Positions 27,276 through 37,149 of a stretch of 64,000 nt of DNA are shown piece by piece. The notes under the pieces are model-generated. The model did not search any database. It worked only from the letters and a program-made list of their open reading frames with translations, and was not told the DNA's origin. Position 1 is the first letter of the stretch. Every line of letters starts with the position of its first letter. The translations under genes and the position numbers were made by a program. The stretch is from Nesterenkonia lutea (GTDB lineage: Bacteria; Actinomycetota; Actinomycetes; Actinomycetales; Micrococcaceae). Location: contig NZ_JADBED010000001.1 of the NCBI RefSeq assembly GCF_014873955.1, positions 2,294,001 through 2,358,000 of the forward strand, given 5' to 3'.

Positions 27276-30083
27276 CTAGCTGCTGGACTCCGCGCGGGGG
27301 TTCGGAACACGGCCCGCATAGAGCGCGAGCTTCAGCAGCTCGGTGAGCACCAGGACCAGCACGCCTGAGCTGAGCGTGATCAACAGGTAGAACGGATCCA
27401 GCACGGCGGTGTCGAAGATGGTGTGCATCCAGGGCAGGTAGACGAATCCGACCTGCAGCAGGGTCAGCACCGCGACCATCAGCCAGGCGACCTTGTTCTT
27501 GAACACGACCGAGGGTCGCAGGCTGAATCTCTCCAGGGACTTCACGCTGAAGAGGTAGAAGACCTGGCAGACCACCAGCACCGTGGTGGCCAGGGTGCGC
27601 GCGCCCTCGAGGTCATCCCCGACGTCGATGCGCCAGCGGAACACGATGATCGTCACCGCCGCGATCAGCAGCGAGACCACCACGATCTGCACCACGTGAC
27701 GCGACTCCACGATCGCGGCCTTGGGGTCCCGCGGCCGACGCCGCATGATCCCCTCCTCGGCGGGCTCGAAGGCGAACGCGAAGGCCAGCGTGACGGCGGT
27801 GACCATGTTGACCCAGAGCACCTGCAGCGGGGTCAGCGGCAGCGTCCAGCCGAACGCCACGGCGAAGAGCACCACGGTGGCCTGGGCGCCGTTGGTGGGC
27901 AGCAGGAAGACCAGCGCCTTGCGCAGATTGTCATAGATCCTGCGCCCCTCCTCCACGGCGGTCTCGATGCTGGTGAAGTTGTCATCGGCGAGCACGACCT
28001 CGGCGGCGTCCTTGGTGACCTCGGTGCCCTTGAGCCCCATGGCGACGCCGACGTCGGCCCGGCGCAGCGCGGGGGCGTCGTTGACACCGTCACCGGTCAT
28101 GGCGACGACCTCACCCTCCGCCTGCAGGGCGCGGACCAGGCGCAGCTTGTGCTCCGGGGAGGTGCGGGCGAACACGTGGTGGCGCTGGGCCAGCTCGCGC
28201 AGCGCCTCGTCGTCGGTGGCCTCGAGCTGAGGGCCCGAGATGGCGCCCTCACCGTTGTCCAGACCCATGTGGCGGGCGATCGCGGTGGCGGTGCCGGCAT
28301 GGTCGCCGGTGATCATCTTGACCTGAATCCCGGCGTCGTGACAGATCTTGATCGCGTCGATCGCCTCCTGCCGCGGGGGATCCACGATCCCGACCACTCC
28401 GGCGAAGGTCAGCTCCTCACCGAGCTGCTCCACCGCCAGGGATTCGCCGTCCTGCGCGTGAGCAGGCCGGAAGGCGGCGCCGAGGACGCGAAGACCATCG
28501 GCGGAGAGGGCGTCGATGTGTTCGTTCCAGGCTGCCGCGTCGAGCGCCTCGATCTGGCCCGCGGAGGTGAGCTGGGTGCTGGAGCGGGCCAGCAGCCGGT
28601 CCGGGGCACCCTTGACCAGGACGAGAGTCTCCCCCTCGGGCAGCTCGGCGGTGGTGGCCATCAGCTTGTTCTGTGAGCTGAAGGGCAGCGTGGTCAGTCG
28701 GGTGCTGGCGGCGTCGTCGAAGTCGAGCTTGCCGGCCAGGGACTTCAGCGCCCCCTCGGTGGGTTCCCCCGCGATGCCCCAGCCGCCGGCTTCGTTGCGG
28801 ATCAGCTCGGTGTCATTGGTCAGGCTCATGATCTCCACGAACCGACGCAGACCCGAATGCTCGAGGGTGAGGTGCCGCCCGTCCTGGGTCACGGTGCCCT
28901 CGGGGATGTAGCCGGTGCCGGAGACCTCGAGGGTCGCGTCGGCGAGTATCACCCGCTCGGCGGTCATCTCGTTCTTGGTCAGCGTGCCGGTCTTGTCCGA
29001 ACAGATGGTGGTCACGCTGCCCAGGGTCTGGACTGCGGAGAGCTTGCGGGTGATCGCGTTGCGCTTGGCCATGGTCTGCACGCCCAGCGCCAGGGTGATG
29101 GTGATCAGCGCCGGCAGCCCCTCGGGGATCGCGGCCACGGCGAACCCTGCGGCGGCCTGGAGCAGCTCGGTGATCGGGGTGCCGTGCACGAACCAGCCGA
29201 GGCCCACCAGCAGCAGCGTCAGCACCAGGACGCCCAGAGAGAGCGCCTTCCCGAATCGGGCGATCTGCTGGGTCAGGGGAGTCTCGAGGGTCTCCACCTC
29301 GGACATCATCGTGTTGATGCGCCCGATCTCGGTGTCATCACCAGTGCCGACGACGACGCCGGTCGCGGTCCCCGAGGTGAGCATGGTGCCGGAGAACGCC
29401 ATGGAGGTGCGGTCCCCCAGCGGCGCGCCCTCCTCGCTGGGGTCGGTGGTCTTCTCGGCGGGGACGGATTCACCGGTCAGCGCGGATTCCTCGATCGCCA
29501 GGTCGGCGGTGTCGGTCAGCCGCACATCGGCCGGGACCTTGTCTCCGGTGCGCAGTCGCACGATGTCCCCCGGGACGACCAGCTCGGCGTCGACCGTGGT
29601 CCACGAACCCTCACGGCGGACATCCGCGCTGGGCGAGAGCATTTTGCGGATGCCTTCCAGGGCTCGTTCGGCGCGGCCCTCCTGCAGGAAGCCCACGAGT
29701 GCGTTGATCAGGACCACCAACAGGATCACGATGGTGTCGGCCCAGTGCTGCAGCACCGCGGTCAGGACTCCCGCGCCCAGGAGCACGTAGATCAACACGT
29801 CGTTGAAGTGCGCGATGAACCGGATGAAGGCGTTGTCCTTGTCCGGCTCCGCGAGCCGGTTCGGGCCGTGATGTTCCAGATTGGTCGCGGCGGCCTCGGT
29901 GCTGAGTCCCTGCTCGGGCTCGACCTTCAGGCGGCGCAGCACCTCCTGGTGTTCGAGTGCGTAGGCCGTGGCGACATCGACAGCCGCTGCATCGCTGGCA
30001 GCGGAGGAGGCGGCGGAGGGGTCGAGCGCGGACGGGGTCTGGGCGGGTGAGCTCACAGCGGCTTCTTTCATCGCCGGGGTCAT
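27276..30083 (-). CDS. P-type cation-transporting ATPase (Ca2+/SERCA-like, P2 type)
   Basis: A 935-residue pump. The actuator TGES is at 203-206, the M4 ion-site motif IPEGLPA at 319-325, the phosphorylation site DKTGTLT at 363-369, and the hinge GDGVNDAPAL further on. A C-terminal six-helix domain ends in VLTELLKLAL. M4 IPEGLPA fits Ca2+-type pumps. The first ~35 residues are Ala/Ser-rich and disordered. GAGGG precedes the ATG at 30083. It follows a truncated AAA ATPase gene on the same strand. Confidence 0.92.
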   Translation of the reverse strand: MTPAMKEAAVSSPAQTPSALDPSAASSAASDAAAVDVATAYALEHQEVLRRLKVEPEQGLSTEAAATNLEHHGPNRLAEPDKDNAFIRFIAHFNDVLIYVLLGAGVLTAVLQHWADTIVILLVVLINALVGFLQEGRAERALEGIRKMLSPSADVRREGSWTTVDAELVVPGDIVRLRTGDKVPADVRLTDTADLAIEESALTGESVPAEKTTDPSEEGAPLGDRTSMAFSGTMLTSGTATGVVVGTGDDTEIGRINTMMSEVETLETPLTQQIARFGKALSLGVLVLTLLLVGLGWFVHGTPITELLQAAAGFAVAAIPEGLPALITITLALGVQTMAKRNAITRKLSAVQTLGSVTTICSDKTGTLTKNEMTAERVILADATLEVSGTGYIPEGTVTQDGRHLTLEHSGLRRFVEIMSLTNDTELIRNEAGGWGIAGEPTEGALKSLAGKLDFDDAASTRLTTLPFSSQNKLMATTAELPEGETLVLVKGAPDRLLARSSTQLTSAGQIEALDAAAWNEHIDALSADGLRVLGAAFRPAHAQDGESLAVEQLGEELTFAGVVGIVDPPRQEAIDAIKICHDAGIQVKMITGDHAGTATAIARHMGLDNGEGAISGPQLEATDDEALRELAQRHHVFARTSPEHKLRLVRALQAEGEVVAMTGDGVNDAPALRRADVGVAMGLKGTEVTKDAAEVVLADDNFTSIETAVEEGRRIYDNLRKALVFLLPTNGAQATVVLFAVAFGWTLPLTPLQVLWVNMVTAVTLAFAFAFEPAEEGIMRRRPRDPKAAIVESRHVVQIVVVSLLIAAVTIIVFRWRIDVGDDLEGARTLATTVLVVCQVFYLFSVKSLERFSLRPSVVFKNKVAWLMVAVLTLLQVGFVYLPWMHTIFDTAVLDPFYLLITLSSGVLVLVLTELLKLALYAGRVPNPRAESSS

Positions 30084-30174
30084 CGGGTGCCCTCAGCCTA
30101 CGGGGGCTGTCTGTGCGCTGGTCTGGATGGGCGTCCAGGGTGCTGAAGCTCACGGTGACGGCGATGACGGCGAA

Positions 30175-30894
30175 TCAGCGCAGGGGGTGCTCGTCCGCAT
30201 TGGGCTCGAGTCCCTCGTCGAGCCCTTCGGGGTCTGCGTCGAGGTCCTCCTGGGGCCACTCGGTCGCGGAGGCGAGCAGCTTGGCGGTCAGCTGATCCTG
30301 ATCGGACATCAGCTCGGCGACTGCGGTGACCAGGTCCGCGTCCAGAGCCGTCCTGCCCTCCGCCGCGGCGTTGACCACCGCCCGGCGGATGGCCTCCTTC
30401 GCGAAGGATGCCGTGATGCCCTCGGTGGCGTCTGCGGCGTCCTCCAGACATTCCAAGGAGAACTCGAGCTTCTCGGAATACAGGGTGAAGAGCTTGAGCC
30501 GTCCTTCACGGTCGGGGAGCGGGATCTCGATCGCCAGGTCGACCCGCCCTGGGCGCTGGGCCAGGGCCGGTTCCAGCACGTCGGCGCGGTTGGTGGTCAG
30601 CACGAAGGCGACGTCGGCGTCCTCGGAGAGTCCGTCGAGGGTGTCGAAGAGCAAGGGTCGTCCGGCGTCGCCGAAGTCTCGGTCCTCGGCGACCAGGTCG
30701 CAGTCTTCGAGCACCACGAGGGACGGCTGCAGCGCTCTGGCGGTCTCGGCCGCCATGGAGATGTTCCTCGGGAGCCAAAAAGGCTGTTGGAATTCCACGG
30801 GCGCGTCCTTCTTTTGGAACGTCTCGCATATCACTGGTGAAGTACCAAGCTGGCCCCTCAACGCCTCGGCGCAGGGTTGGAAGTCTATGAACAC
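30175..30894 (-). pseudogene. AAA-family ATPase, N-terminally truncated
   Basis: The readable part covers the second half of a classic AAA module: Walker B SLVVLEDCDLVAEDRDF, sensor-1 VAFVLTTNRADVL, arginine-finger region RPGRVDLAIEIPLPDREGR, and the helical lid. No Walker A (GxxGxGKT) exists upstream. Instead the frame runs into unrelated sequence (QKKDAPVEFQQPFWLPRN) from about 30765 on, and then an IS481 element lies near. The protein could not bind ATP normally. This looks like a deletion junction. Confidence 0.75.
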
Positions 30895-30936
30895 CGTCTG
30901 GAACTTCTGAAAGATCGCTGACGAGACTCTCGTCTA

Positions 30937-31095
30937 CTATCCAGGGTCGAGATGCCACTGATTCAGCCATTGGAACCACTCCTCATACGGTTTACCGATG
31001 CCATAGAGCTTACGAGAAGGTACCCGGAGAACAGCACGACGGGGATGAGGATGCCAGTGTGTAGCAAGGAACGAGCGGAACACCGGACCACTAGC
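30937..31095 (-). pseudogene. C-terminal gene fragment cut by the IS481 element
   Basis: An open frame entering from the IS481 edge encodes FRSFLATHWHPHPRRAVL, continues through KLYGIGKPYEEWFQWLNQ and stops at TAG (30937-30939). Composition looks protein-like, rich in Trp and Arg, but I do not recognise the family. There is no start; the 5' part is missing on the other side of the element. Confidence 0.45.
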
Positions 31096-32077
31096 TGTAC
31101 TGACCTGACAGGTTAATCAATCTGGTGATGGGAGCCTTGTTCCCGCAGGCGGTGTGGGGCCGGTGATGATTATATTCGTGGAGCCATCCCGCAAGGTCAT
31201 CCCGGCGCTGTGTCTCGCTGGTATAACAACGCGCATAACCCCACCCATCAGCCAGGGTGCGATGGAATCGTTCGATCTTGCCGTTGGTCTGTGGCCGGCG
31301 AGGCCGAGTCCGGCAGTGCCGGATGCCGAGTTCGATACATGTGTCTCGCCACAGGTGTGAGACGTAGGCCGAACCGTTGTCTGAGAGAACCCTTCGGGTG
31401 GTGACCCCGCGCTCGGCGAACCACGTCACGGCCCGTTTCAGCACCGCGGTGGCCGTGGCGGCGGTCTCGTCATCGTGGACCTCGGCGTAGGCCACCCGGG
31501 AGTGGTCATCGATCACCGTATGCACGAAGGCGTACCCCATTTTGGGGTTGCGATACTGATTCTTCGGCTTTCCCAGGGTCGCGGCCCGGTTCCGTCCACC
31601 CTGGGAGCGACCTACGAAGCGCCAGCCGCCGCCGTCGGGGATGTTGCCGAGCTTCTTGACATCTACGTGGAGCAGATCCCCGGGTGCAGCGTGTTCGTAG
31701 CGGCGAACGGGCTCACCGGTGGCCCGGTCCACATGGGCGAGCCGATGCAGCCCGCACCGAGTCAGCACCCGGTGAGCGGTCGAGGGAGCGACCCCGGTCG
31801 CGGCGGCGAGCTGGACCGGACCGACCCGCTTACGAAGCCGCAGCGACACGATCCGCTTCGTCACCGCAGGCGGGGTCTTTGCCGGCATGCGGTCTGGACG
31901 GCTGGAGCGATCGGCCATCGGCTCCCCGGCTGCGTACCGGTCCGCCCAGCGCTTCACGGTCGGCCAGGCGCATTGAAACCGTGCCGCGACTTCGGAGATC
32001 GGGACGCCTCGATCGATGACCAGCTGGGCGACCTTCAGGCGGTGACGCGGAGTCAGAGCAGCGTTAGCGTGGGACAT
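31091..32077 (-). CDS. IS481-family DDE transposase
   Basis: A 328-residue transposase. The N-terminal helix-turn-helix is VPISEVAARFQCAWPTVKRW. The rve core includes GDLLHVDVKKLG, VHTVIDDHSRVAYAEV, VLSDNGSAYVS and the Glu in NGKIERFHRTLADGW. The coding frame reads through the terminal repeat, and its TAG stop (31091-31093) lies in the flanking target CTAG, outside the element. So the stop codon is supplied by the host target. Confidence 0.95.
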   Translation of the reverse strand: MSHANAALTPRHRLKVAQLVIDRGVPISEVAARFQCAWPTVKRWADRYAAGEPMADRSSRPDRMPAKTPPAVTKRIVSLRLRKRVGPVQLAAATGVAPSTAHRVLTRCGLHRLAHVDRATGEPVRRYEHAAPGDLLHVDVKKLGNIPDGGGWRFVGRSQGGRNRAATLGKPKNQYRNPKMGYAFVHTVIDDHSRVAYAEVHDDETAATATAVLKRAVTWFAERGVTTRRVLSDNGSAYVSHLWRDTCIELGIRHCRTRPRRPQTNGKIERFHRTLADGWGYARCYTSETQRRDDLAGWLHEYNHHRPHTACGNKAPITRLINLSGQYS

Positions 32078-32198
32078 GGGAGCCTCCTGTGCGTGAGCGG
32101 ATACTTAGGCAGTTCCACTCCACCGCAGGAGGCTCTCTTTGTGCCAGGGTTCAGATCAGCGGATCACACAGAGTTAACCAACGTCCCCGGTCAGTACA
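31096..32198 (-). mobile_element. IS481-family insertion sequence
   Basis: Ends share TGTACTGACC in inverted orientation (31096-31105 and the complement ending at 32198). ACTAGC flanks both sides (31090-31095, 32199-32204), a 6-bp duplication of an NCTAGN target, the known IS481 preference. The element is 1103 bp and carries one transposase gene. Confidence 0.92.
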
Positions 32199-32202
32199 AC
32201 TA

Positions 32203-32350
32203 GCGCAGCGCACGGCTTTCGCGCTGCGCAGCGGAGCGCGAGGGCGGGCAGCTCTCGCCCGCTGCGCGCCCTCGCGGCGGTACGCAGCGGTCCCCCGATT
32301 TTCAGGCAAAGGACCGGGCCGGCCCTAGCTAGTTTGGATAGCTAGGACCG
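32203..32350. repeat. Hairpin-rich non-coding segment
   Basis: Three consecutive inverted repeats. GCGCAGCGC/GCGCTGCGC (32203-32211, 32221-32229) is perfect. GCGAGGGCG/CGCCCTCGC (32238-32246, 32267-32275) is also perfect. CCTAGCTA/TAGCTAGG (32324-32331, 32339-32346) overlaps the DUF4192 stop. They could be terminators, or a mobile-element end or transfer/replication site. Confidence 0.65.
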
Positions 32351-33448
32351 AGCCGGATTCGCCTCTACTCGATCACTGGTTGCGGTGGCGGTTCCACTGG
32401 CCCCAGGAGTGCTCTCGCACTGCGGCCCATCGGCAAACACCCATCCCGTCCAGCATCCGGGCAACTGGATCGTGGGGTTCATAGCCAGTGCCTTGTCTCC
32501 GAACTCTCCCCCGATGGAGCCCCGGCCCTTAGTCCACTCAACCCAGTTCATGACTGTGTAGGACTGCGCCGTGATCGGCCCGTTCGCCTTCAAGCCTGAG
32601 ACGATCACCGCGAGGATCTCCGCTAGCGCGTCGATCCCTGCCCAGTTGGGGGCCTGCCCGGTGAGTCCGAGACGCAGTTTCTCGGCGCGCTCGTGCTGGG
32701 GCGCATCAGCACCGAGGTAGATAGCTCCGACGGCGGCGCGATCTCCTGCCGCCAGCACCATCACCGCGTCGCGGTGCTTGGTGCGCTCTAGGGACACTGC
32801 CAGGGTGGCCAGGGTGCTCGACAGGATCGGATCGTGCTACGTGATCCGCTCTAGTGCCGACTCCCAGACGGTAAGCACCTGGGCGGCATCGAGGTCAGCG
32901 GCTCGGGCCTCGTCCAAGAGGTCCGCAAACTCGGGGGCCTCCACGGTGGCGAACCGTTCCACCCGCTGAGCCGGGGTCACCAATGATTCCGTGGTGAGTC
33001 CTGCCAACTGTCGATCGCATATCTCGGTGACTACCTGCGCCACGTTCGATGATGCTTCCGGGGTGTTGAACCCGTGCATATCGTCTGCACCGACATACCA
33101 ACCCATGACCACCTCGGGGCCGTTGAACAGCTCCAACTCGGCCGTGATCTCCGAGACCAGCGGGGCCAGGGCCTCGGCACCGCCCGGGGCCTGGTGGGCG
33201 TCGTAGATGCCAACGACGATTGCCTCAGCTCCGTTGCCCACCGTCGCGTCTCGGACCATTGCCAATATGCGGCCCGTGTCGTTGAGGTCCGGCAGATCAA
33301 CGCGCAACGAGTAGGTCAGGATTCCGTCGTGGATACCCTGCACCACAAGGGAACGCTCTGGCAGGTATCCGAACTGCATCACGACAGTGGCAAGGTAGCC
33401 GGTCGCCTCGGTGATCTTCAGGGCCTTGTCGCTCTCGTTCTCAAACAT
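32342..33448 (-). pseudogene. DUF4192 protein gene interrupted by an in-frame amber codon
   Basis: The N-terminal 203 codons (LKITEATGYLATVVMQFGYLPERSLVV... VWESALERIT) match the DUF4192 family start. A TAG at 32837-32839 interrupts the frame. The same frame then continues with HDPILSSTLATLAVSLERTKHRDAV and a C-terminal half containing GDRAAVGAIYLGADAPQHERA. Together they form a protein of normal length (about 368 residues). A single C-to-T change (CAG to TAG) would explain it. The function of the family is unknown; it is common in actinobacteria, including on mobile elements. Confidence 0.78.
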
Positions 33449-34108
33449 CAGATGTTCCGTATCCGGACTATGAGACGGTGCCAGCTCCCCGACCCAAGCC
33501 CCTCATCGTTTTTTCTTCGTGCTGGCGAGCTTGTGAGCTGCTCGCGACGGAGCTGCCACACAGAAGCCCAGCCGGTTAAGGAGTTTTTCGAGGAAATAAG
33601 CGAGGAACGAGCGCCGAAAGAAAGTCTTGGTCGGCGCAGACCCGGTGAGGAACGAACCGGGTTGTGTCAGCGGCGCGCGGGCGTACGATCCGAAGGACAG
33701 CACGAGAGAAAAAACTGAGACGGTACTGTAGTGAGAAACGAGCACAAGGGCCGGACCAGCACAGCCGGACGCGCCAGCGGCCGTCCTCTAGTGTTGCACG
33801 CGGGATTCGGGCTACAGAATAATTAGTGTGGGCGATTCGATAAGCTACAAAACCCTCAGGAGGACCTTTTGCAGTCGTCAGTAAAGGGTGACCCCAGCAC
33901 CGAGGCATGACAGAACAGTTGTCCCAGCGAGCCTTGGCTGGCTGGGCACTGTCTGGTCAATAGGGTCTACCTAGCGGTAGGTGTACTAATCTGACCGCGA
34001 TCCAGGGCCAAATCTGAGTACCTAATATGCATCAGCCGTTTGGAGTATCAGGGGTGAACGACCAAGCGAACTGTTCTCTCATGACATGGGATCTGACAGG
34101 CTAGGGCT
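33449..34108. other. Region without recognisable gene
   Basis: No convincing protein on either strand. Three related GAGGAACGA-type motifs occur (33602-33610, 33647-33655, and 33733-33741 with one mismatch). The first ~130 bases are AT-richer and purine-rich. It could be a regulatory or origin-like region, but evidence is weak. Confidence 0.4.
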
Positions 34109-34426
34109 ATGCGCCAATACTCTGCCCCACTGACTTCCGACCTGGCCCGAGCAGCGAGAGCCCTCACCCAGGTATCAGTAGAGGAAATCAGCGAGGCAGC
34201 CGCGCTTGATCCTGCGCTGGTCCGCGACTTTGAGCACCGCGGATCCCCCTTGCCGGCTGACGCGAACAAAAGACTTCGTGCAGCCCTGGAGGAATTCGGC
34301 GCTGTGATCTTCGCCGAAGATGATTTCGGTGGCCGCGGAGTGCGACACAAGTACACGGCTGCCAAGACTCGACAGTTGAACCGCTGGGAAGGCGAGGGCG
34401 GCCCCGCCTTCGGAGACCACACTTGA
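34109..34426 (+). CDS. Small XRE-like DNA-binding protein, copy A
   Basis: A 105-residue protein resembling a minimal helix-turn-helix regulator: DLARAARALTQVSVEEISEAA followed by LDPALVRDFEHRGSPLP, and a conserved tail ending RQLNRWEGEGGPA. It is about 70% identical by eye to the protein encoded at 42521-42829 on the opposite strand. The pair brackets the ctaD-to-M23 segment. Each may be a phage- or element-type regulator. Confidence 0.6.
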   Translation: MRQYSAPLTSDLARAARALTQVSVEEISEAAALDPALVRDFEHRGSPLPADANKRLRAALEEFGAVIFAEDDFGGRGVRHKYTAAKTRQLNRWEGEGGPAFGDHT

Positions 34427-34771
34427 GGCACGCAGACCTGCCCGATTCCGCTGAACACCAAAATTTGCCACTTCGAGAAACTAGTGCACCCATAAGTCGC
34501 TCCTGGGTCAGTGCTTCTCACTGAGAGCGGGAACTCTTCACAAAGTCAGCCGATCTCCCGAGACACGGCGCAGGAGAGCTAGCTTCTAGCCTCCCCGCCG
34601 CGCTGGTAGACGCACACAGGCGACATTTCCTCAGTCTCACTCCTCATGATTTCGTCATACGGTGAAGGGTCCGCACACCCTAAGACCGCAGTCCCAACAC
34701 CGCCCAGAAAACTTGTCCCCGCCCGAGGCGACAGACAGGCGATGGAAGTCTAAAAAACTACGCGTCACTCA
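34427..34771. other. Region without recognisable gene
   Basis: About 345 bases between copy A and the ctaD end. No coding frame or strong hairpin was recognised. Confidence 0.4.
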
Positions 34772-36497
34772 TTACACGATCTCTTTGTCCCGCTGATCCG
34801 CCGGGCCAAAAATCTTTCCACCCGGTGTCTGCAGGGTATGACGGTCAGCGAGCTCAGGTGATGGAGGTCCAACGCGGGACGCTCGGAGCGGATCCGCGGC
34901 AGCGAGTAGAAGTTGTGCCGCGGTGGCGGGCAGGAGGTCGCCCACTCGAGCGAACCGCCGAAGCCCCACGGGTCATCGACGAGGACCTTCTTGCCCTTAC
35001 GGGAGGTGATCCACACGTTCCATAAGAACGGGATCAGCGACGCGCCCAGGAGCATCGAGAACACCGTGGAGAACTGGTTCATGGTGCTGAATCCGTCCTC
35101 GACCATGTAGTCCGCATAACGACGGGGCATACCCATGACGCCGAGCCAGTGCTGGATCAAGAAGGTGCCGTGGAAACCGACGAACAGCATCCAGAAGTTG
35201 ATCTTGCCCAGACGCTCGTTGAGCATCTTGCCGGTCCACTTGGGCCACCAGAAGTAGAATCCGGCGAACATCGCGAAGACCACGGTGCCGAAGACCACGT
35301 AGTTGAAGTGCGCCACCACGAAGTAGGTGTCCGAGACGTGGAAATTCAACGGCGGCGCCGCGAGGATCACGCCAGTGAGACCACCGAGGAGGAACGTCAC
35401 CAAGAAGCCCAGGCTCCAGAGCATCGGCGTCTCGAACGTCAGGGACCCTCGCCACATCGTGGCGACCCAGTTGAAGAACTTCACTCCCGTGGGCACCGCG
35501 ATCAACATGGTCATCAGGGCGAAAAACGGCAGCAGCACCACACCGGTGACGTACATGTGGTGTGCCCACACGGTCACTGACAAGGCGGCGATGGAGATGG
35601 TCGCATAGACCAGACCCTTATAGCCGAAGATCGGCTTGCGGCTGAAGACCGGAAGGATCTCCGAGACGACGCCGAAGAACGGCAGCGCGATGATGTAGAC
35701 CTCCGGGTGTCCGAAGAACCAGAACAGGTGTTGCCAGAGGACCGCACCGCCTGCTTCCGGGTCGAAGATGTGACCGCCGAACCGCCGGTCCAGTCCCAGT
35801 CCGAACAGCGCCGCCGCCAGCGGCGGAAAGGCCATCAGCACCAGGATCGAGGTGGTCAGCGTGTTCCAGGTGAAGATCGACATCCGCCACATGGTCATGC
35901 CCGGGGCCCGCATACAGAGGATCGTGGTGATGAAGTTGACGCCACCCATGATCGTGCCGAAGCCGGTCAGAACCAGCCCGAACACCCAGAGGTCTCCGCC
36001 GACCCCAGACGAGTAGGTGGTGTCAGACAGTGGAGCGTAGGCGAACCAGCCGAAGGACGCCGCACCCTGCGGGGTGAGGAAACCCATCATCGCGACCAGC
36101 GCGCCGAAGAGGAAGAACCAGAAAGCCAGCGCATTCAGGCGCGGGAACGCCACATCCGGGGCGCCGATCTGCAGCGGCATGATGACGTTCGCGAAACCCG
36201 CGAACAGCGGCGTCGCGAACATCAGCAGCATGACGTGCCATGCATGGTGAAGAGCTGGTTGTACTGCTCCTTGGTCTGCAGCAGCTGCATGCCGGGCTCG
36301 AAGAGCTCCGCGCGCATCAGCAGCGCCATCACGCCGCCGACGCAGAAGAACACGAAGGACGTGATCAGGTACATGTACCCGATCACCTTGTGATCGGCGG
36401 TCGTCAGCCAGTTAACGACGATCGTCCCCTTGGACCGAGGCACGACCCGCGACGCCTCACGTGGGTCGTCAGCGGTGTAATGGAACGTTGTCGCCAT
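34772..36497 (-). pseudogene. ctaD: Cytochrome c oxidase subunit I with two frameshifts
   Basis: Subunit I holds haem a and the haem a3-CuB centre of aa3 oxidase. The gene starts at ATG 36497 after GGAGG and reads to [12 protein letters not shown] missing A near 36233 shifts the frame; the next frame continues [21 protein letters not shown] and contains the ligand motifs [13 protein letters not shown] and [10 protein letters not shown] second missing base near 34857 breaks the tail, and the other frame restores [19 protein letters not shown] to TAA at 34772. No subunits II-IV genes are adjacent, so this is an orphan, perhaps second, copy. Confidence 0.88.
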
Positions 36498-36765
36498 GAC
36501 GCTTGTCCTCCGAGATTTTGGTGCCCTAGTGCGCACTCAATTGGTGGATGGTGCAGCGATGAGGACGCTGCAGTTCGAGGACTTCCATTTCGACCGATCC
36601 AGTGCACCCCCGCCCGGCACCGCGATCTGCAGCGGAGAGGAAAACAGTGCTCCGAGGTTGCACCGCAGAGCAGCTCACAGAGTTTTCTGGGTACAACCGA
36701 GCCTCAAGCAGTATATGATCATTACATCAAACAGTAAATATGTCGATCTTGAGCAGGAGACAGCC

Positions 36766-37149
36766 GTGAAGGATCTTGTAACCGGTCAAGGCTCCCTCAA
36801 CCAGGTGAAGGCCAACCTCTTCAAGGGTTTGTCTCACCCAGTGCGGATCCGCGTGCTAGAACTCCTCACCGAGGAACAAGAGGTCTCAGTGACGGAACTG
36901 CTAGCGAAGACGGAGCTGGAAGCCTCACACCTGTCCCAGCACCTGGCCGTGCTGCGACGCTACGACCTGGTTGTCTCCCAGCGTCGCGGGCTGCAAATGT
37001 TTTACTCTCTTGCCCACCCCCAGGTGGCGCAACTTCTAGCGGTTGCGAAAGTACTCCTGCAGGAGATCCTGCGCACCACCGAACGCAATCTAGCGTTGGC
37101 AGCAGACTCGGAAGCACGGGCCACGCATACCGACGCCGAGACCCGATGA
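36766..37149 (+). CDS. ArsR-family transcriptional regulator
   Basis: A 127-residue winged-helix regulator (LFKGLSHPVRIRVLELLTEE, ELEASHLSQHLAVLRRYDLV). No Cys-pair metal site (ELCVCDL type) is present, so it probably senses something other than arsenite. The GTG at 36766 is six bases after GGAG, and upstream in-frame ATGs lack ribosome sites. The promoter region is AT-rich, with the palindrome ATGATCAT. It overlaps the SulP gene by four bases (ATGA), so it controls, and is translated with, the carrier. Confidence 0.85.
   Translation: MKDLVTGQGSLNQVKANLFKGLSHPVRIRVLELLTEEQEVSVTELLAKTELEASHLSQHLAVLRRYDLVVSQRRGLQMFYSLAHPQVAQLLAVAKVLLQEILRTTERNLALAADSEARATHTDAETR

Noticed and set aside
27423..30050. 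Two long plus-strand open frames (27423-28676 and 28857-30050)
   Set aside because: They mirror the P-type ATPase on the minus strand, are rich in Gly/His/Arg as shadow frames are, and match no family.
34772..36497. ctaD as two separate genes of a split oxidase
   Set aside because: Both parts align as one continuous subunit I with one base missing at the join; a natural split there, inside a membrane helix lead-in, is not credible.
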